Shown here piece by piece: positions 1 to 7,359 of a stretch of DNA of 13,113 nt. This stretch comes from Actinomycetota bacterium. GTDB taxonomy: Bacteria; Actinomycetota; Humimicrobiia; Humimicrobiales; Humimicrobiaceae. How positions within the stretch are numbered: position 1 is the first letter of the stretch; the number at the start of each line of letters is the position of its first letter. The stretch is taken from NCBI GenBank assembly GCA_023475715.1, contig JAMCVO010000201.1, forward strand, positions 10,701 to 23,813, read 5' to 3'. The notes under the pieces were generated by a model. The model was not told the DNA's origin. It saw only the letters and a list, made by a program, of their open reading frames with translations, and did not search any database. Made by a program: the position numbers and the translations under genes.

Positions 1-99
1 TTACCGGTGGAGCTTATACTTTTTTAGGATCAATCCTTTCGCTTATTACTTTATTTGCAATATCGCAAATACTTCAGTGGGTTCTTAAAGTAAAAAATA
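1..99. repeat. Inverted repeat, left arm (probable fold-back artefact)
   Basis: Bases 1-99 are the exact reverse complement of 475-573: base i pairs with base 574-i at all 99 positions, and the match breaks at base 100. The right-hand copy lies inside an uninterrupted reading frame, so it is the genuine one. The left arm adds a premature stop to the membrane protein gene that runs off this end. A perfect long inverted repeat exactly at a contig terminus is typical of chimeric reads or assembly-graph errors. A real genomic inversion is possible but less likely. Confidence 0.95.
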
Positions 100-1072
100 A
101 TATTAAAACAATAGCCGGGGTTGTCACGATAAAAACCGACTCATCAGCAAGAACTAATGCTGCAAGTAGAATCGAAATTATGGCTGAAGAATAAAAACGT
201 TTTAACTTATTTGGGAATAAAGTAAGAGGTATTAATGCTGAAAAAATTGACAGCGCAAGCATCCTGTGAAGAAAAAGGTTCAAACTATCCAGTGAAGATG
301 GAGCTCCATACGAATTATAGGTACTATACAGTGCCGGCAAATTATGAAACCAACTAATTATTCCATTATCAATCTGAGGAAGGCTAAATTGATAGGGCCA
401 GACAATCATAAAATTACCTAAAGATACAATTGCTGTTATAGGAATAAGTACAAGAAGAGTTAAATTTAAAATACTATTTTTTACTTTAAGAACCCACTGA
501 AGTATTTGCGATATTGCAAATAAAGTAATAAGCGAAAGGATTGATCCTAAAAAAGTATAAGCTCCACCGGTAAACAATCTTAATGATCCTAAAATTTCCG
601 GTACTCCAATATGAGAAGATGATAATCGGTCAGGTTGAAAAGGACTGTGTAGCGGAAAATCACCTCTAATAAATAGGGAAGCAAAGATTGAATGACCCAT
701 CCAATCCCAACTTGAGGCGTTTCCAGTTGCAGAAATTGCAAACAAAAAAATGAACCAAATTAACAAAGAAGTAATCCAAATTATTTTTTCTTTTTTTTGA
801 GGAAAAACAATTTCTTTAGGTCTAATTTTTACTTTTAAAAAATACGTCAGTAGGATTTCAAATGCCAAAGCTATATAAAATCCCGGTGGTCCTTTAACAA
901 CATAAGCTACTAAGTTCAGGAGAAAAACATAAAGCGCTATACCGGTTATAGCTGCCGTGGGAAGTAGTATCTGGATACGGACATCATTACAAATTCTTCT
1001 GACAATTATAAGTCCGCAAATGGAAAGGATTAAAATGAAACATATTGTTTTTAAGTAAATTAAAACTTCCAT
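74..1072 (-). CDS. Polytopic membrane protein, GT-C-like, 3' end lost
   Basis: This is an integral membrane protein of unknown exact function. Hydrophobic segments cover roughly residues 5-24, 36-58, 64-80, 97-114, 172-195, 202-222, 270-285 and 290-322. A long polar loop between them carries SSWDWMGH (121-127) and FQPD (145-148). An acidic residue in the first large loop (here D123) with hydrophobic helices around it resembles the GT-C glycosyltransferase fold, which takes sugars from polyprenyl-phosphate carriers outside the membrane. No conserved family motif confirms this. The ATG at 1072 begins three bases after the stop that the upstream gene would use if repaired, so the two are probably one operon. 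Only residues 1-324 are reliable. Residues 325-332 and the stop come from the fold-back, so the true protein continues beyond the window. Confidence 0.75.
   Translation of the reverse strand: MEVLIYLKTICFILILSICGLIIVRRICNDVRIQILLPTAAITGIALYVFLLNLVAYVVKGPPGFYIALAFEILLTYFLKVKIRPKEIVFPQKKEKIIWITSLLIWFIFLFAISATGNASSWDWMGHSIFASLFIRGDFPLHSPFQPDRLSSSHIGVPEILGSLRLFTGGAYTFLGSILSLITLFAISQILQWVLKVKNSILNLTLLVLIPITAIVSLGNFMIVWPYQFSLPQIDNGIISWFHNLPALYSTYNSYGAPSSLDSLNLFLHRMLALSIFSALIPLTLFPNKLKRFYSSAIISILLAALVLADESVFIVTTPAIVLILFFTLRTH
475..573. repeat. Inverted repeat, right arm (genuine copy inside a gene)
   Basis: This is the partner of the 99-base arm at the left end, separated from it by 375 bases. It encodes residues of the leftward membrane protein around the segment LFTGG to LKVKN and lies in frame with flanking sequence on both sides. 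It is therefore ordinary coding sequence that has been copied in reverse at the contig end. Confidence 0.95.
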
Positions 1073-1075
1073 TTT

Positions 1076-1198
1076 TTATTTTAAAATTCTTTTTAAAGAA
1101 AATATCCCCCAAACTAACATAAGTGTACCGACAGAAGCTACAGATATCTTTAATCCCAGATCTGCATAAATTTGAGGAGGAAAAACAATAGCTAATTG
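1076..1198 (-). pseudogene. Out-of-frame C-terminal tail of the large GT-C-like gene
   Basis: This stretch has no start codon of its own but reads as 40 sensible codons ending in TAA at 1076-1078. The peptide begins QLAIVFPPQIYADLGLK and continues into a hydrophobic helix (about SVASVGTLMLVWGIFSL) capped by KRILK. It lies in the frame that the 1212-3806 gene would use if one copy of the 22-base tandem repeat were removed. It is therefore the detached end of that protein: a C-terminal membrane anchor with a positively charged cytoplasmic end. Its stop lies three bases before the next ATG, the spacing expected in this tightly packed operon. Confidence 0.88.
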
Positions 1199-1240
1199 AT
1201 TCTGATCATTTTCAAAAGTGATTCTGATCATTTTCAAAAG
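1197..1240. repeat. 22-bp perfect tandem duplication causing a frameshift
   Basis: Two identical adjacent 22-base units occupy 1197-1218 and 1219-1240. Each contains the palindrome TGATCA. Because 22 is not a multiple of three, the duplication shifts the leftward frame and produces a TGA at 1212-1214, immediately inside the extra copy. Deleting either unit joins the frame upstream to the tail at 1076-1198. The unit may be a real slipped-strand mutation, a reversible on/off variant, or an assembly error; the consensus alone cannot decide. Confidence 0.97.
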
Positions 1241-3806
1241 TCCAGAGATTAGCGTAACCGTTTACTACAAAATGATTCTCCTCTGGCAAAACAACTGCTT
1301 TTAGTAGATTCAAATCATCAAAGAAGCTTCCGGAAAGCTGTTTTCTACTCGCACCGGCTATAACTTTCCATTGCGGATTAAAAGTCTTACTCAAAATTAG
1401 TAAACCCTTCCCTTGCCCCTGAGCAAACTTAATCCAATATTTGGTATCAGAAATTTTATATTTGTCAACAAATTCTGTGAAAGTTGCATCCCTTAAACCC
1501 TGCAAATTTTTCTGGTCATTTTGCGAGATTAAAACAAATCCTTCTTTATTAATAAAATCTCTTTTTTTATTAGCTTCTTCGAAAAGTTGAGGGAAGGCTT
1601 TAACGATATTTACTGAAGCAAGAACCCCAAACTCTGGTGGAGGATTAAAATTAATTGGTTCAAAAACTGTTAATTCGCCGAATTCTGCAACTTTCCTAAA
1701 TTCATTTATTTGCTGTTTTGTCCCTGGATCTAACTTTATTTCTGAAATATTAATTTGCCCGACTGACTTTTCCGGATAATCTTTAGAATTAGCCTGTACT
1801 TCTACTATAGAACTCTTAGATAAATCTATTGCTTTATCACCTTCTGTCGGATTGTTTATTGGTATAGTTACATCCTCCTGCCAATCATTAGTATCGGTGT
1901 CATAATAATACGGATCTGCTCTTCCATACCATCTATTTCCTATCCTATTTGCATCTTTTAACCCTACCACTAAATGAGCCGGTACATCAGTTTTTACCTT
2001 TATGTGTAGATATCTTACTTTGCTAAAATCACTATCTCTTGGCGGTATCTGACAGATTACCCAAGCCACACCACTCGATTTGGAATCTGCTGTCATATTT
2101 TGACAAATTACTTTTAGACCACTTTCTAGTTCTTCTGGAGGATATATGGTCGATGTTAAATACTGATATTGCTTTTTATCTTCGTCAGATATCATTATGG
2201 CATCTTTCCTGTCTATTAAAAACTTGGCTCTTAAAAGTGAAAGCGCGGGAGCAAGGTCTTCCCTTTCTATGTATTGTCTGATACCTTGAACGAAATCGTA
2301 ATAAAATGGAATCTGGGCTCCATTAGAAATAGCAGTTCTATCCAAAATAAAATGCATGGGATCAACTCCATTATAAGTAGTGTCACCCCATCGAAACGTT
2401 GCTGCCTCTCCATTTTTTAAGGGTGTCATCAATAAACGATAATTTTGGGGGTCATTATTTCTCAACCACGTATTTAAATCCTCATAATACTGTGGAACCT
2501 TAACACCTATTTTTTTATCTGTTCCTGTTAAAACACGCCCGGTCCACATTGGCCAGGCATATATACCACAAGTCAAAAGAATTATAATAATTAGTCCTAA
2601 AAATTTAAATTTAATTTTTTCCAAAATATAAACTAAGCCATAAGCAAAAAGAGGAGAATAACCTAAAATATAAACAAGACCAAATTTCTCAAAAGGATTT
2701 CTAAAAGCTTGCAATGGAGTAATATATTTAAAAATCCAGACAAATAACCATCCAAATGGAGGATTCGCGCCCAATGATACAACCAATCCCAAAACTAACA
2801 ACACTGCAAAAAAATTAAATTTTTTTAGTCCTTTATTTTTTAAGGTTTTCACCAAACCAATTAAAACAAAAATAGGAGGAATAAAACTAATTAGCTGAAA
2901 CGTAAATGTTGAGTAAATTTGACTATACGCCGTAGCATCAAAGAAATATCCTTTTTGCAAAAGTCTAATGATTACACTGGGAGGAAAAGCCCTGCTTACA
3001 CCAAGTAATGTCCCTAAATTTTCATCTGCATTAGTCAAATAAGCGACAAGAATTTTATTTCCCATAAGCGACATAGGCAAAAACCACCAGGAATTAACTA
3101 ACAACCAACTAAATAAGAATAGAGACAAAAAACTTATACCAAAAACTACTTCTTTTTTATTTAATTTGTTAGTAAATAACCACCAAATGAAATATCCAAT
3201 TAAAATTGTCCAGTAAATTACAATAAAAGTTACAAACCCAAATCCTCCGGAAAAAATCACCGAAGAAAAAATCAATAAAAATAAATAAAAAAAATTTTGT
3301 TGTCTTAAAGCTTTTACCATAATTAATAAAGATAAAGGTAATAAGGCAAAAGCAAAATACTGCGGGTATAGTCCTCTTCCCCAAATTTGGCTCACTGAAA
3401 ATGGATTCATTAAATAAAATAGGGCAGAGATGAAGGATACTAAATACTTTGAAGGATAAGTTTCTAAAAAAGACAAGATAAGATAATACATCGAGATTAC
3501 CCCTGTGACCATAAGAAGAAAAAACATTCCGACTTGAACGATATATTGAGTTAAACCTAACTTACTTGTCAGAAATAATCCTAAATATGACATAGGTAAC
3601 CTGGGCAACCAAGATAAGTTAGGCATACCTGTATTAACATCAACCCAAGTTAACTTTGAAAGCTCTAGATTTTTAGAAGGATTATAAAAAATTAACCCTT
3701 CTTCTCCTCTACCAATAATCAAACCATTATGAAACCAAATGAAAACCAAAATTAAAGGGAGAACAATTAAAGGAAAAATATACCTGAATCTTAGGATGAT
3801 AGACAT
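1212..3806 (-). CDS. Large GT-C/AftD-like membrane protein, frameshifted at the 3' end
   Basis: This 864-residue protein has an N-terminal half with about ten or more membrane helices (roughly residues 8-420), followed by a largely soluble, probably extracytoplasmic half. The first loop carries GRGEEG (32-37), an acidic motif where GT-C enzymes often keep a catalytic acid. Segments such as LYPQYFAFALLPLSLL (146-161) and FRNPFEKFG (368-376) resemble the large arabinofuranosyltransferase-like (AftD/DUF3367) and YfhO-like membrane proteins. I infer a lipid-linked-sugar glycosyltransferase, substrate unknown. Residues around 595-660 look like a beta-rich domain, possibly carbohydrate-binding. A 22-base tandem duplication adds HF and a stop after DQN. 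The single-copy form would be 902 residues with a terminal membrane helix. The ATG at 3806 is preceded by a TATAAT box but by no Shine-Dalgarno site. Confidence 0.85.
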   Translation of the reverse strand: MSIILRFRYIFPLIVLPLILVFIWFHNGLIIGRGEEGLIFYNPSKNLELSKLTWVDVNTGMPNLSWLPRLPMSYLGLFLTSKLGLTQYIVQVGMFFLLMVTGVISMYYLILSFLETYPSKYLVSFISALFYLMNPFSVSQIWGRGLYPQYFAFALLPLSLLIMVKALRQQNFFYLFLLIFSSVIFSGGFGFVTFIVIYWTILIGYFIWWLFTNKLNKKEVVFGISFLSLFLFSWLLVNSWWFLPMSLMGNKILVAYLTNADENLGTLLGVSRAFPPSVIIRLLQKGYFFDATAYSQIYSTFTFQLISFIPPIFVLIGLVKTLKNKGLKKFNFFAVLLVLGLVVSLGANPPFGWLFVWIFKYITPLQAFRNPFEKFGLVYILGYSPLFAYGLVYILEKIKFKFLGLIIIILLTCGIYAWPMWTGRVLTGTDKKIGVKVPQYYEDLNTWLRNNDPQNYRLLMTPLKNGEAATFRWGDTTYNGVDPMHFILDRTAISNGAQIPFYYDFVQGIRQYIEREDLAPALSLLRAKFLIDRKDAIMISDEDKKQYQYLTSTIYPPEELESGLKVICQNMTADSKSSGVAWVICQIPPRDSDFSKVRYLHIKVKTDVPAHLVVGLKDANRIGNRWYGRADPYYYDTDTNDWQEDVTIPINNPTEGDKAIDLSKSSIVEVQANSKDYPEKSVGQINISEIKLDPGTKQQINEFRKVAEFGELTVFEPINFNPPPEFGVLASVNIVKAFPQLFEEANKKRDFINKEGFVLISQNDQKNLQGLRDATFTEFVDKYKISDTKYWIKFAQGQGKGLLILSKTFNPQWKVIAGASRKQLSGSFFDDLNLLKAVVLPEENHFVVNGYANLWTFENDQNHF

Positions 3807-3843
3807 TATTTGAAAAGTATATTATAGTGCCTTTATCTTAACA
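3807..3843. promoter_or_regulatory. Divergent promoter region between two oppositely read genes
   Basis: The 37 bases separate the start codons of the leftward membrane protein and the rightward epimerase homologue. A perfect TATAAT lies on the minus strand (plus positions 3821-3826), 14 bases before the leftward ATG, which predicts a leader of only about 6-8 bases. The overlapping TATTAT on the plus strand (3820-3825) is 18 bases before the rightward ATG. No convincing -35 hexamer is seen at normal spacing for either, and neither gene has a Shine-Dalgarno site. Near-leaderless transcription in both directions is plausible. Confidence 0.4.
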
Positions 3844-4944
3844 ATGGGCACAGTAAAAAAGAAAATATATTTTTTTATGGGGACAACAGCAGAATTTATT
3901 AAGCTTGCCCCAATCATGAAAGAATTAAGGAAAAGGGGGATCGGATACAAAATTATTACATCAGGACAAAACAAAATTCATTTTGAAGAGCTAAACGCTT
4001 TCTTAGGACCAGTAAAAGCAAACATTGCATTAAAAGAAAAGTCAACTAAATCATCAATATTTCTTTTCTTAGGATGGGCTATTAAATCATTATTGGAAGG
4101 TATTTTTTCTTTATCTAAAGAGTTTAAAAATCTAAATCAAGACAATAGTTATTTTATTATTCATGGAGATACAATTTCATCATTAATTGGATCAATTATC
4201 GCCAAAACACATGGACTTAAATTAGTACATATAGAATCAGGACTTCGATCTTTTAATTTTTTTGAACCATTTCCAGAAGAAATTTGTCGATTCGTTATTA
4301 TCCATATTGCTGACATTTTATTTTGCCCTTCGGAATGGGCATTGAGTAATCTTAAAAATGTAAAAGGGGTTAAGATCAACACTAATCAAAATACTTTAAT
4401 AGAAACATATCAATGGTCGCAAAGTGTAAAAAATATTCCTAACTACGCAAAAAAATATGGGAAATATTTTATTCTGGTGATGCATAGACAAGAGCATATT
4501 TATTTTCAAAAAAGATGGACTCAGAACACTATAGACTTTGTTATTAACCAATCCTCAAAGGACCTGAAATGTGCTTTTATAATGCATACTTTGACCAAAA
4601 GACTTATGCGACCCAAAGAGTTTAAACTTTGGTTAAACACAAAAAGCAAAGTTGTTGCTGTTCCGCGTCTAAATTATGTAAATTTTATGCACTTTATGAA
4701 AAAAGCAGAATTCATTGCAACAGATGGCGGAATCAATCAGGAAGAAGCTTATTATATGGGCCTCCCAATGCTTTCTTTGAGAAATAATACGGAACGAACG
4801 GAAGGTTTAAGTAATAATGTAGTTTTAAGCAAAGGAGATCAACAAACTATAATAAACTTCCTTAAGAATTATAAAAAATACAAACGCAGATCCATTAATT
4901 TAAAGAAACGCCCTTCAAAAATTATAGTTGATTATCTATCTTAA
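3844..4944 (+). CDS. UDP-N-acetylglucosamine 2-epimerase family protein, divergent
   Basis: This 366-residue protein has the GT-B-like fold and motif order of the non-hydrolysing UDP-GlcNAc 2-epimerase (WecB/MnaA), which interconverts UDP-GlcNAc and UDP-ManNAc in the cytoplasm for surface polysaccharides. Visible matches are HGDT (107-110), HIESGLRS (129-136), PFPEE (142-146), MHRQE (213-217), NQEEA (298-302) and LRNNTERTEG (312-321). Length is typical. Several core positions differ: the usual GTRPE is GTTAE (13-17), losing the nucleotide-contacting arginine, and the usual TDSGG is TDGGI (293-297). It may therefore act on another nucleotide sugar or have changed chemistry. It is the only rightward gene and sits alone between convergent and divergent neighbours. 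The ATG has no Shine-Dalgarno site. Confidence 0.85.
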   Translation: MGTVKKKIYFFMGTTAEFIKLAPIMKELRKRGIGYKIITSGQNKIHFEELNAFLGPVKANIALKEKSTKSSIFLFLGWAIKSLLEGIFSLSKEFKNLNQDNSYFIIHGDTISSLIGSIIAKTHGLKLVHIESGLRSFNFFEPFPEEICRFVIIHIADILFCPSEWALSNLKNVKGVKINTNQNTLIETYQWSQSVKNIPNYAKKYGKYFILVMHRQEHIYFQKRWTQNTIDFVINQSSKDLKCAFIMHTLTKRLMRPKEFKLWLNTKSKVVAVPRLNYVNFMHFMKKAEFIATDGGINQEEAYYMGLPMLSLRNNTERTEGLSNNVVLSKGDQQTIINFLKNYKKYKRRSINLKKRPSKIIVDYLS

Positions 4945-5004
4945 GTTTAGTTTAATAGAATAGATATGCAAGTAACTTTATCCACTTATCGATTTTAAAT
5001 TAAT

Positions 5005-5757
5005 TTACTTTTTCTGTACAGCTACGGTCCAGGAATTATCGTTAATTCTAAAAATCTTAATATTTTTTAATCTTTTATCCTTGAAGAAAGCAAGTACTTC
5101 ATCTTTCGACCAATAATTTGCAATTTGTGGAATTAATTGATCGAATACTATTGATCTTAAATGCCAAAAATCAAATTTTGATATTTGCTTAAAATAGGGA
5201 TGTGCTTGCTTTATTATCTTTAAATATATCCACAAAAAGGATGTAACCAAATAAGATAAAACATCAACGACCTGAAGTGGTAATCTAGAAGTAAAATGCC
5301 GCAAGAGATTAATTATCCCTACTAACCATTTATTCCCTTCTTTACCATAAACCCAAATAAGTATTGTACCGTTCTTTTTTACAGAATTAATTAAATTGGT
5401 AATGGCTTTTTGTGGATATTGTAAATGATGCACAACTCCAATCGAAAATGCTATATCAAAATAATCTCTATATTTTATTCCATAAATTGACTGATAACAA
5501 ATTTTAGCATTTTTAAATTCTGACAGATTTTTTTTTGCTACTTTTACAATATTATAATCATGATCAAAAGCTATAACTTCTTTTGCTCCATATAGAAGTG
5601 GCCAATAACTATTCCTGCCCATTCCGCATCCTGCATCTAATACTCTCTTATCTTTAAAATCCTTGGGTTTAAGTATATGAATCCATTTCAAAAATTGCAT
5701 TTCATAATCTGGAGCTATCTTATGAAATTTGATCCATTCATAACTAAATCTTTCCAT
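5005..5757 (-). CDS. Class I SAM-dependent methyltransferase
   Basis: This 250-residue cytoplasmic protein has a Rossmann-fold methyltransferase core. Motif I is VLDAGCGMGRN (39-49), the acidic end of strand beta-2 is in VIAFDHD (61-67), and the motif before the active site is FDIAFSIGVVHHL (100-112). These define S-adenosylmethionine binding in the UbiE/Methyltransf_11 type. The C-terminal part, with FDQLIPQIANYWS (205-217), is a substrate-specific cap seen in small-molecule methyltransferases of polysaccharide loci. Methylation of a sugar hydroxyl or of a lipid-linked intermediate is likely, but the acceptor cannot be read from sequence. It lies 25 bases after the GT-C-like gene upstream and is the last gene of the long leftward run. 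It converges with the epimerase homologue across 60 bases in which I see no GC-rich terminator hairpin. Confidence 0.88.
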   Translation of the reverse strand: MERFSYEWIKFHKIAPDYEMQFLKWIHILKPKDFKDKRVLDAGCGMGRNSYWPLLYGAKEVIAFDHDYNIVKVAKKNLSEFKNAKICYQSIYGIKYRDYFDIAFSIGVVHHLQYPQKAITNLINSVKKNGTILIWVYGKEGNKWLVGIINLLRHFTSRLPLQVVDVLSYLVTSFLWIYLKIIKQAHPYFKQISKFDFWHLRSIVFDQLIPQIANYWSKDEVLAFFKDKRLKNIKIFRINDNSWTVAVQKK

Positions 5758-5782
5758 AGATGGTAAGACAAACTTAAATTAA

Positions 5783-7348
5783 TTATTGAACATTGCAGTC
5801 TATCTCACTAAATTCTTTTCTTACTTCTTCCGAAATATTTTCTACTGTATTTCCTCTTATATTCCATGCATAAATATGAGAAAGAGGTATTTTCCGCTCG
5901 TTAACAAATATGCCGCATAAATAACCTTTCACCATCCCTGGATCAGAAGTAGAAATGGGCCATTTGTCGCGACTCGTTATTCCTCTCCGTATTGCAAATG
6001 GAATTTTAATCTGAGAAATATCATTGACTCTGAATTTATCGTCTCCTCGAATAAAGAAGAGCGCGTTCTCTACACCTTGAGGCACATCTTTTTCGATTTT
6101 ATCCCATATTGGCTTTGTCACCTCTTTAGAGCGGTAATACGAATCCTTCTCAAGAATTTGGTTGGCTATAACGATATTACTCCCTACTACAAATAATAGT
6201 AATAAAATACTGAGATTCTTATTCTTAATCCTTGTCAGAAGATATCCTAGAAAACAAACTAACCCAACAGCAGAAAGCGTAAGATACCGATGTGTTACTC
6301 CTAAAACGTGTCTCTCTGTGCCAATCATCGAATTGTCGGCTAATAGCCAGTTTGGTAAAAAGAACACTATTATCCATATTGAAAAAATAATTAATATCTT
6401 AATAAATTCATTCTTCTTTTTAAAAAAGAAAATTAATAATAAGATCGTCTGAAGCAAAAAAAGATAACCCACCGCTATCCCTATAAAAGTCGGCATAGAA
6501 ATAGCAAAAACGTTCTGTGGAATTGGTATAAACCATCCGGCTAGTAAATTACCTAACGTATTAAAAAAATTAGTTAATACTGCAAGGGGGGAATGAATTA
6601 TATATTGAATATTCGCATCTAATGTGGGCGATACTCCGGAAAATCTTTGACCAAGAAAAGACCGGAGAGCAAACATGGCTAATACTAAAATTAATATTCT
6701 TTTCCATAATCTTACGAAATTAGCTTTAGCTATATTAGCTGTATTCTGGAAAAGTGATAATATATCCCATAAAATAATAATCAAGCATCCAAATATGCCT
6801 CTGGCAGGATCACTCCATGTGCTAAATATTAACAGCGCTAAAGCCAATATATACTTTTTATTTATCAACATAGGTCTTGTATCCTGACTGGATTTAATCC
6901 AAAAATATATCCCGAGACACAAAAAGGGAATTACTAACGCAGAAGCATGAGCAGCTACCCAGGTTACCGATGCCAAGCCACCAACTGAAGAAGCAAATAT
7001 TAATCCTGTAAAAAAAGCAGCTCTTTTAGATCTTGTAATACCCCATACCATCAAGCTTACTGCAAATGCATCTAAAACTTTCAATAAATATCCAACTGTT
7101 TGCCAATATAATGAATGTAGACCTAAAAACTTTACCAGAAATAACTCTTCATAAATCACAATCGGGTGAGGAAAAATTTGTTGATTATTAATGAGTGAAG
7201 GATTAAACATTGCATACCACAGCTGTTCCCAATCCTCTCCCCAAAAATCAAAGTTAAAAGCTTTCCGAAAAGCAAGAAAAGATACTACAAAAAGTAGGAA
7301 AGTAAAAATTAATATTTGTATTTTTTGTTTTTTAAGTATTTCTATCAT
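5783..7348 (-). CDS. GT-C-like polytopic membrane glycosyltransferase (putative)
   Basis: This 521-residue protein starts with a membrane helix (residues 10-28), followed directly by FDFWGEDW (33-40). An acidic pair (E38-D39) at the start of the first external loop is characteristic of the GT-C/PMT-like superfamily, whose members transfer sugars from polyprenyl-phosphate donors on the outer face of the membrane. About ten further hydrophobic segments run to residue 398. A soluble C-terminal domain of about 120 residues follows (400-521). No Pfam-level motif beyond the acidic pair is recognisable, so donor and acceptor are unknown. It starts 11 bases after the stop of the polyprenyl-phosphate GT2 gene; that pairing supports a donor-synthesis plus donor-use module. 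It could instead be a flippase- or polymerase-like membrane protein. Confidence 0.78.
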   Translation of the reverse strand: MIEILKKQKIQILIFTFLLFVVSFLAFRKAFNFDFWGEDWEQLWYAMFNPSLINNQQIFPHPIVIYEELFLVKFLGLHSLYWQTVGYLLKVLDAFAVSLMVWGITRSKRAAFFTGLIFASSVGGLASVTWVAAHASALVIPFLCLGIYFWIKSSQDTRPMLINKKYILALALLIFSTWSDPARGIFGCLIIILWDILSLFQNTANIAKANFVRLWKRILILVLAMFALRSFLGQRFSGVSPTLDANIQYIIHSPLAVLTNFFNTLGNLLAGWFIPIPQNVFAISMPTFIGIAVGYLFLLQTILLLIFFFKKKNEFIKILIIFSIWIIVFFLPNWLLADNSMIGTERHVLGVTHRYLTLSAVGLVCFLGYLLTRIKNKNLSILLLLFVVGSNIVIANQILEKDSYYRSKEVTKPIWDKIEKDVPQGVENALFFIRGDDKFRVNDISQIKIPFAIRRGITSRDKWPISTSDPGMVKGYLCGIFVNERKIPLSHIYAWNIRGNTVENISEEVRKEFSEIDCNVQ

Positions 7349-7359
7349 CGAAGGTTATG

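Noticed and set aside
1..573. Terminal inverted repeats of a transposon, with 375 bases between them
   Set aside because: The inner arm lies within an uninterrupted membrane-protein frame, no transposase is present, and the outer arm starts exactly at base 1, which fits an end artefact.
1073..1211. A separate small intergenic gene or regulatory region
   Set aside because: The stretch is explained by the detached C-terminal coding tail of the frameshifted gene.
1197..1240. Start of a CRISPR array or operator repeat
   Set aside because: There are only two copies with no spacer between them, inside a coding region whose frame is explained by simple duplication.
2039..2281. Rightward open frame of 80 codons opposite the large GT-C-like gene
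   Set aside because: It lies wholly inside the antisense of a well-supported coding region, has no recognisable motif, and resembles the other antisense shadow frames in this window.
4945..5004. Rho-independent terminator between the convergent genes
   Set aside because: The 60 bases are AT-rich with only weak AT palindromes and no GC-rich stem followed by a T run.
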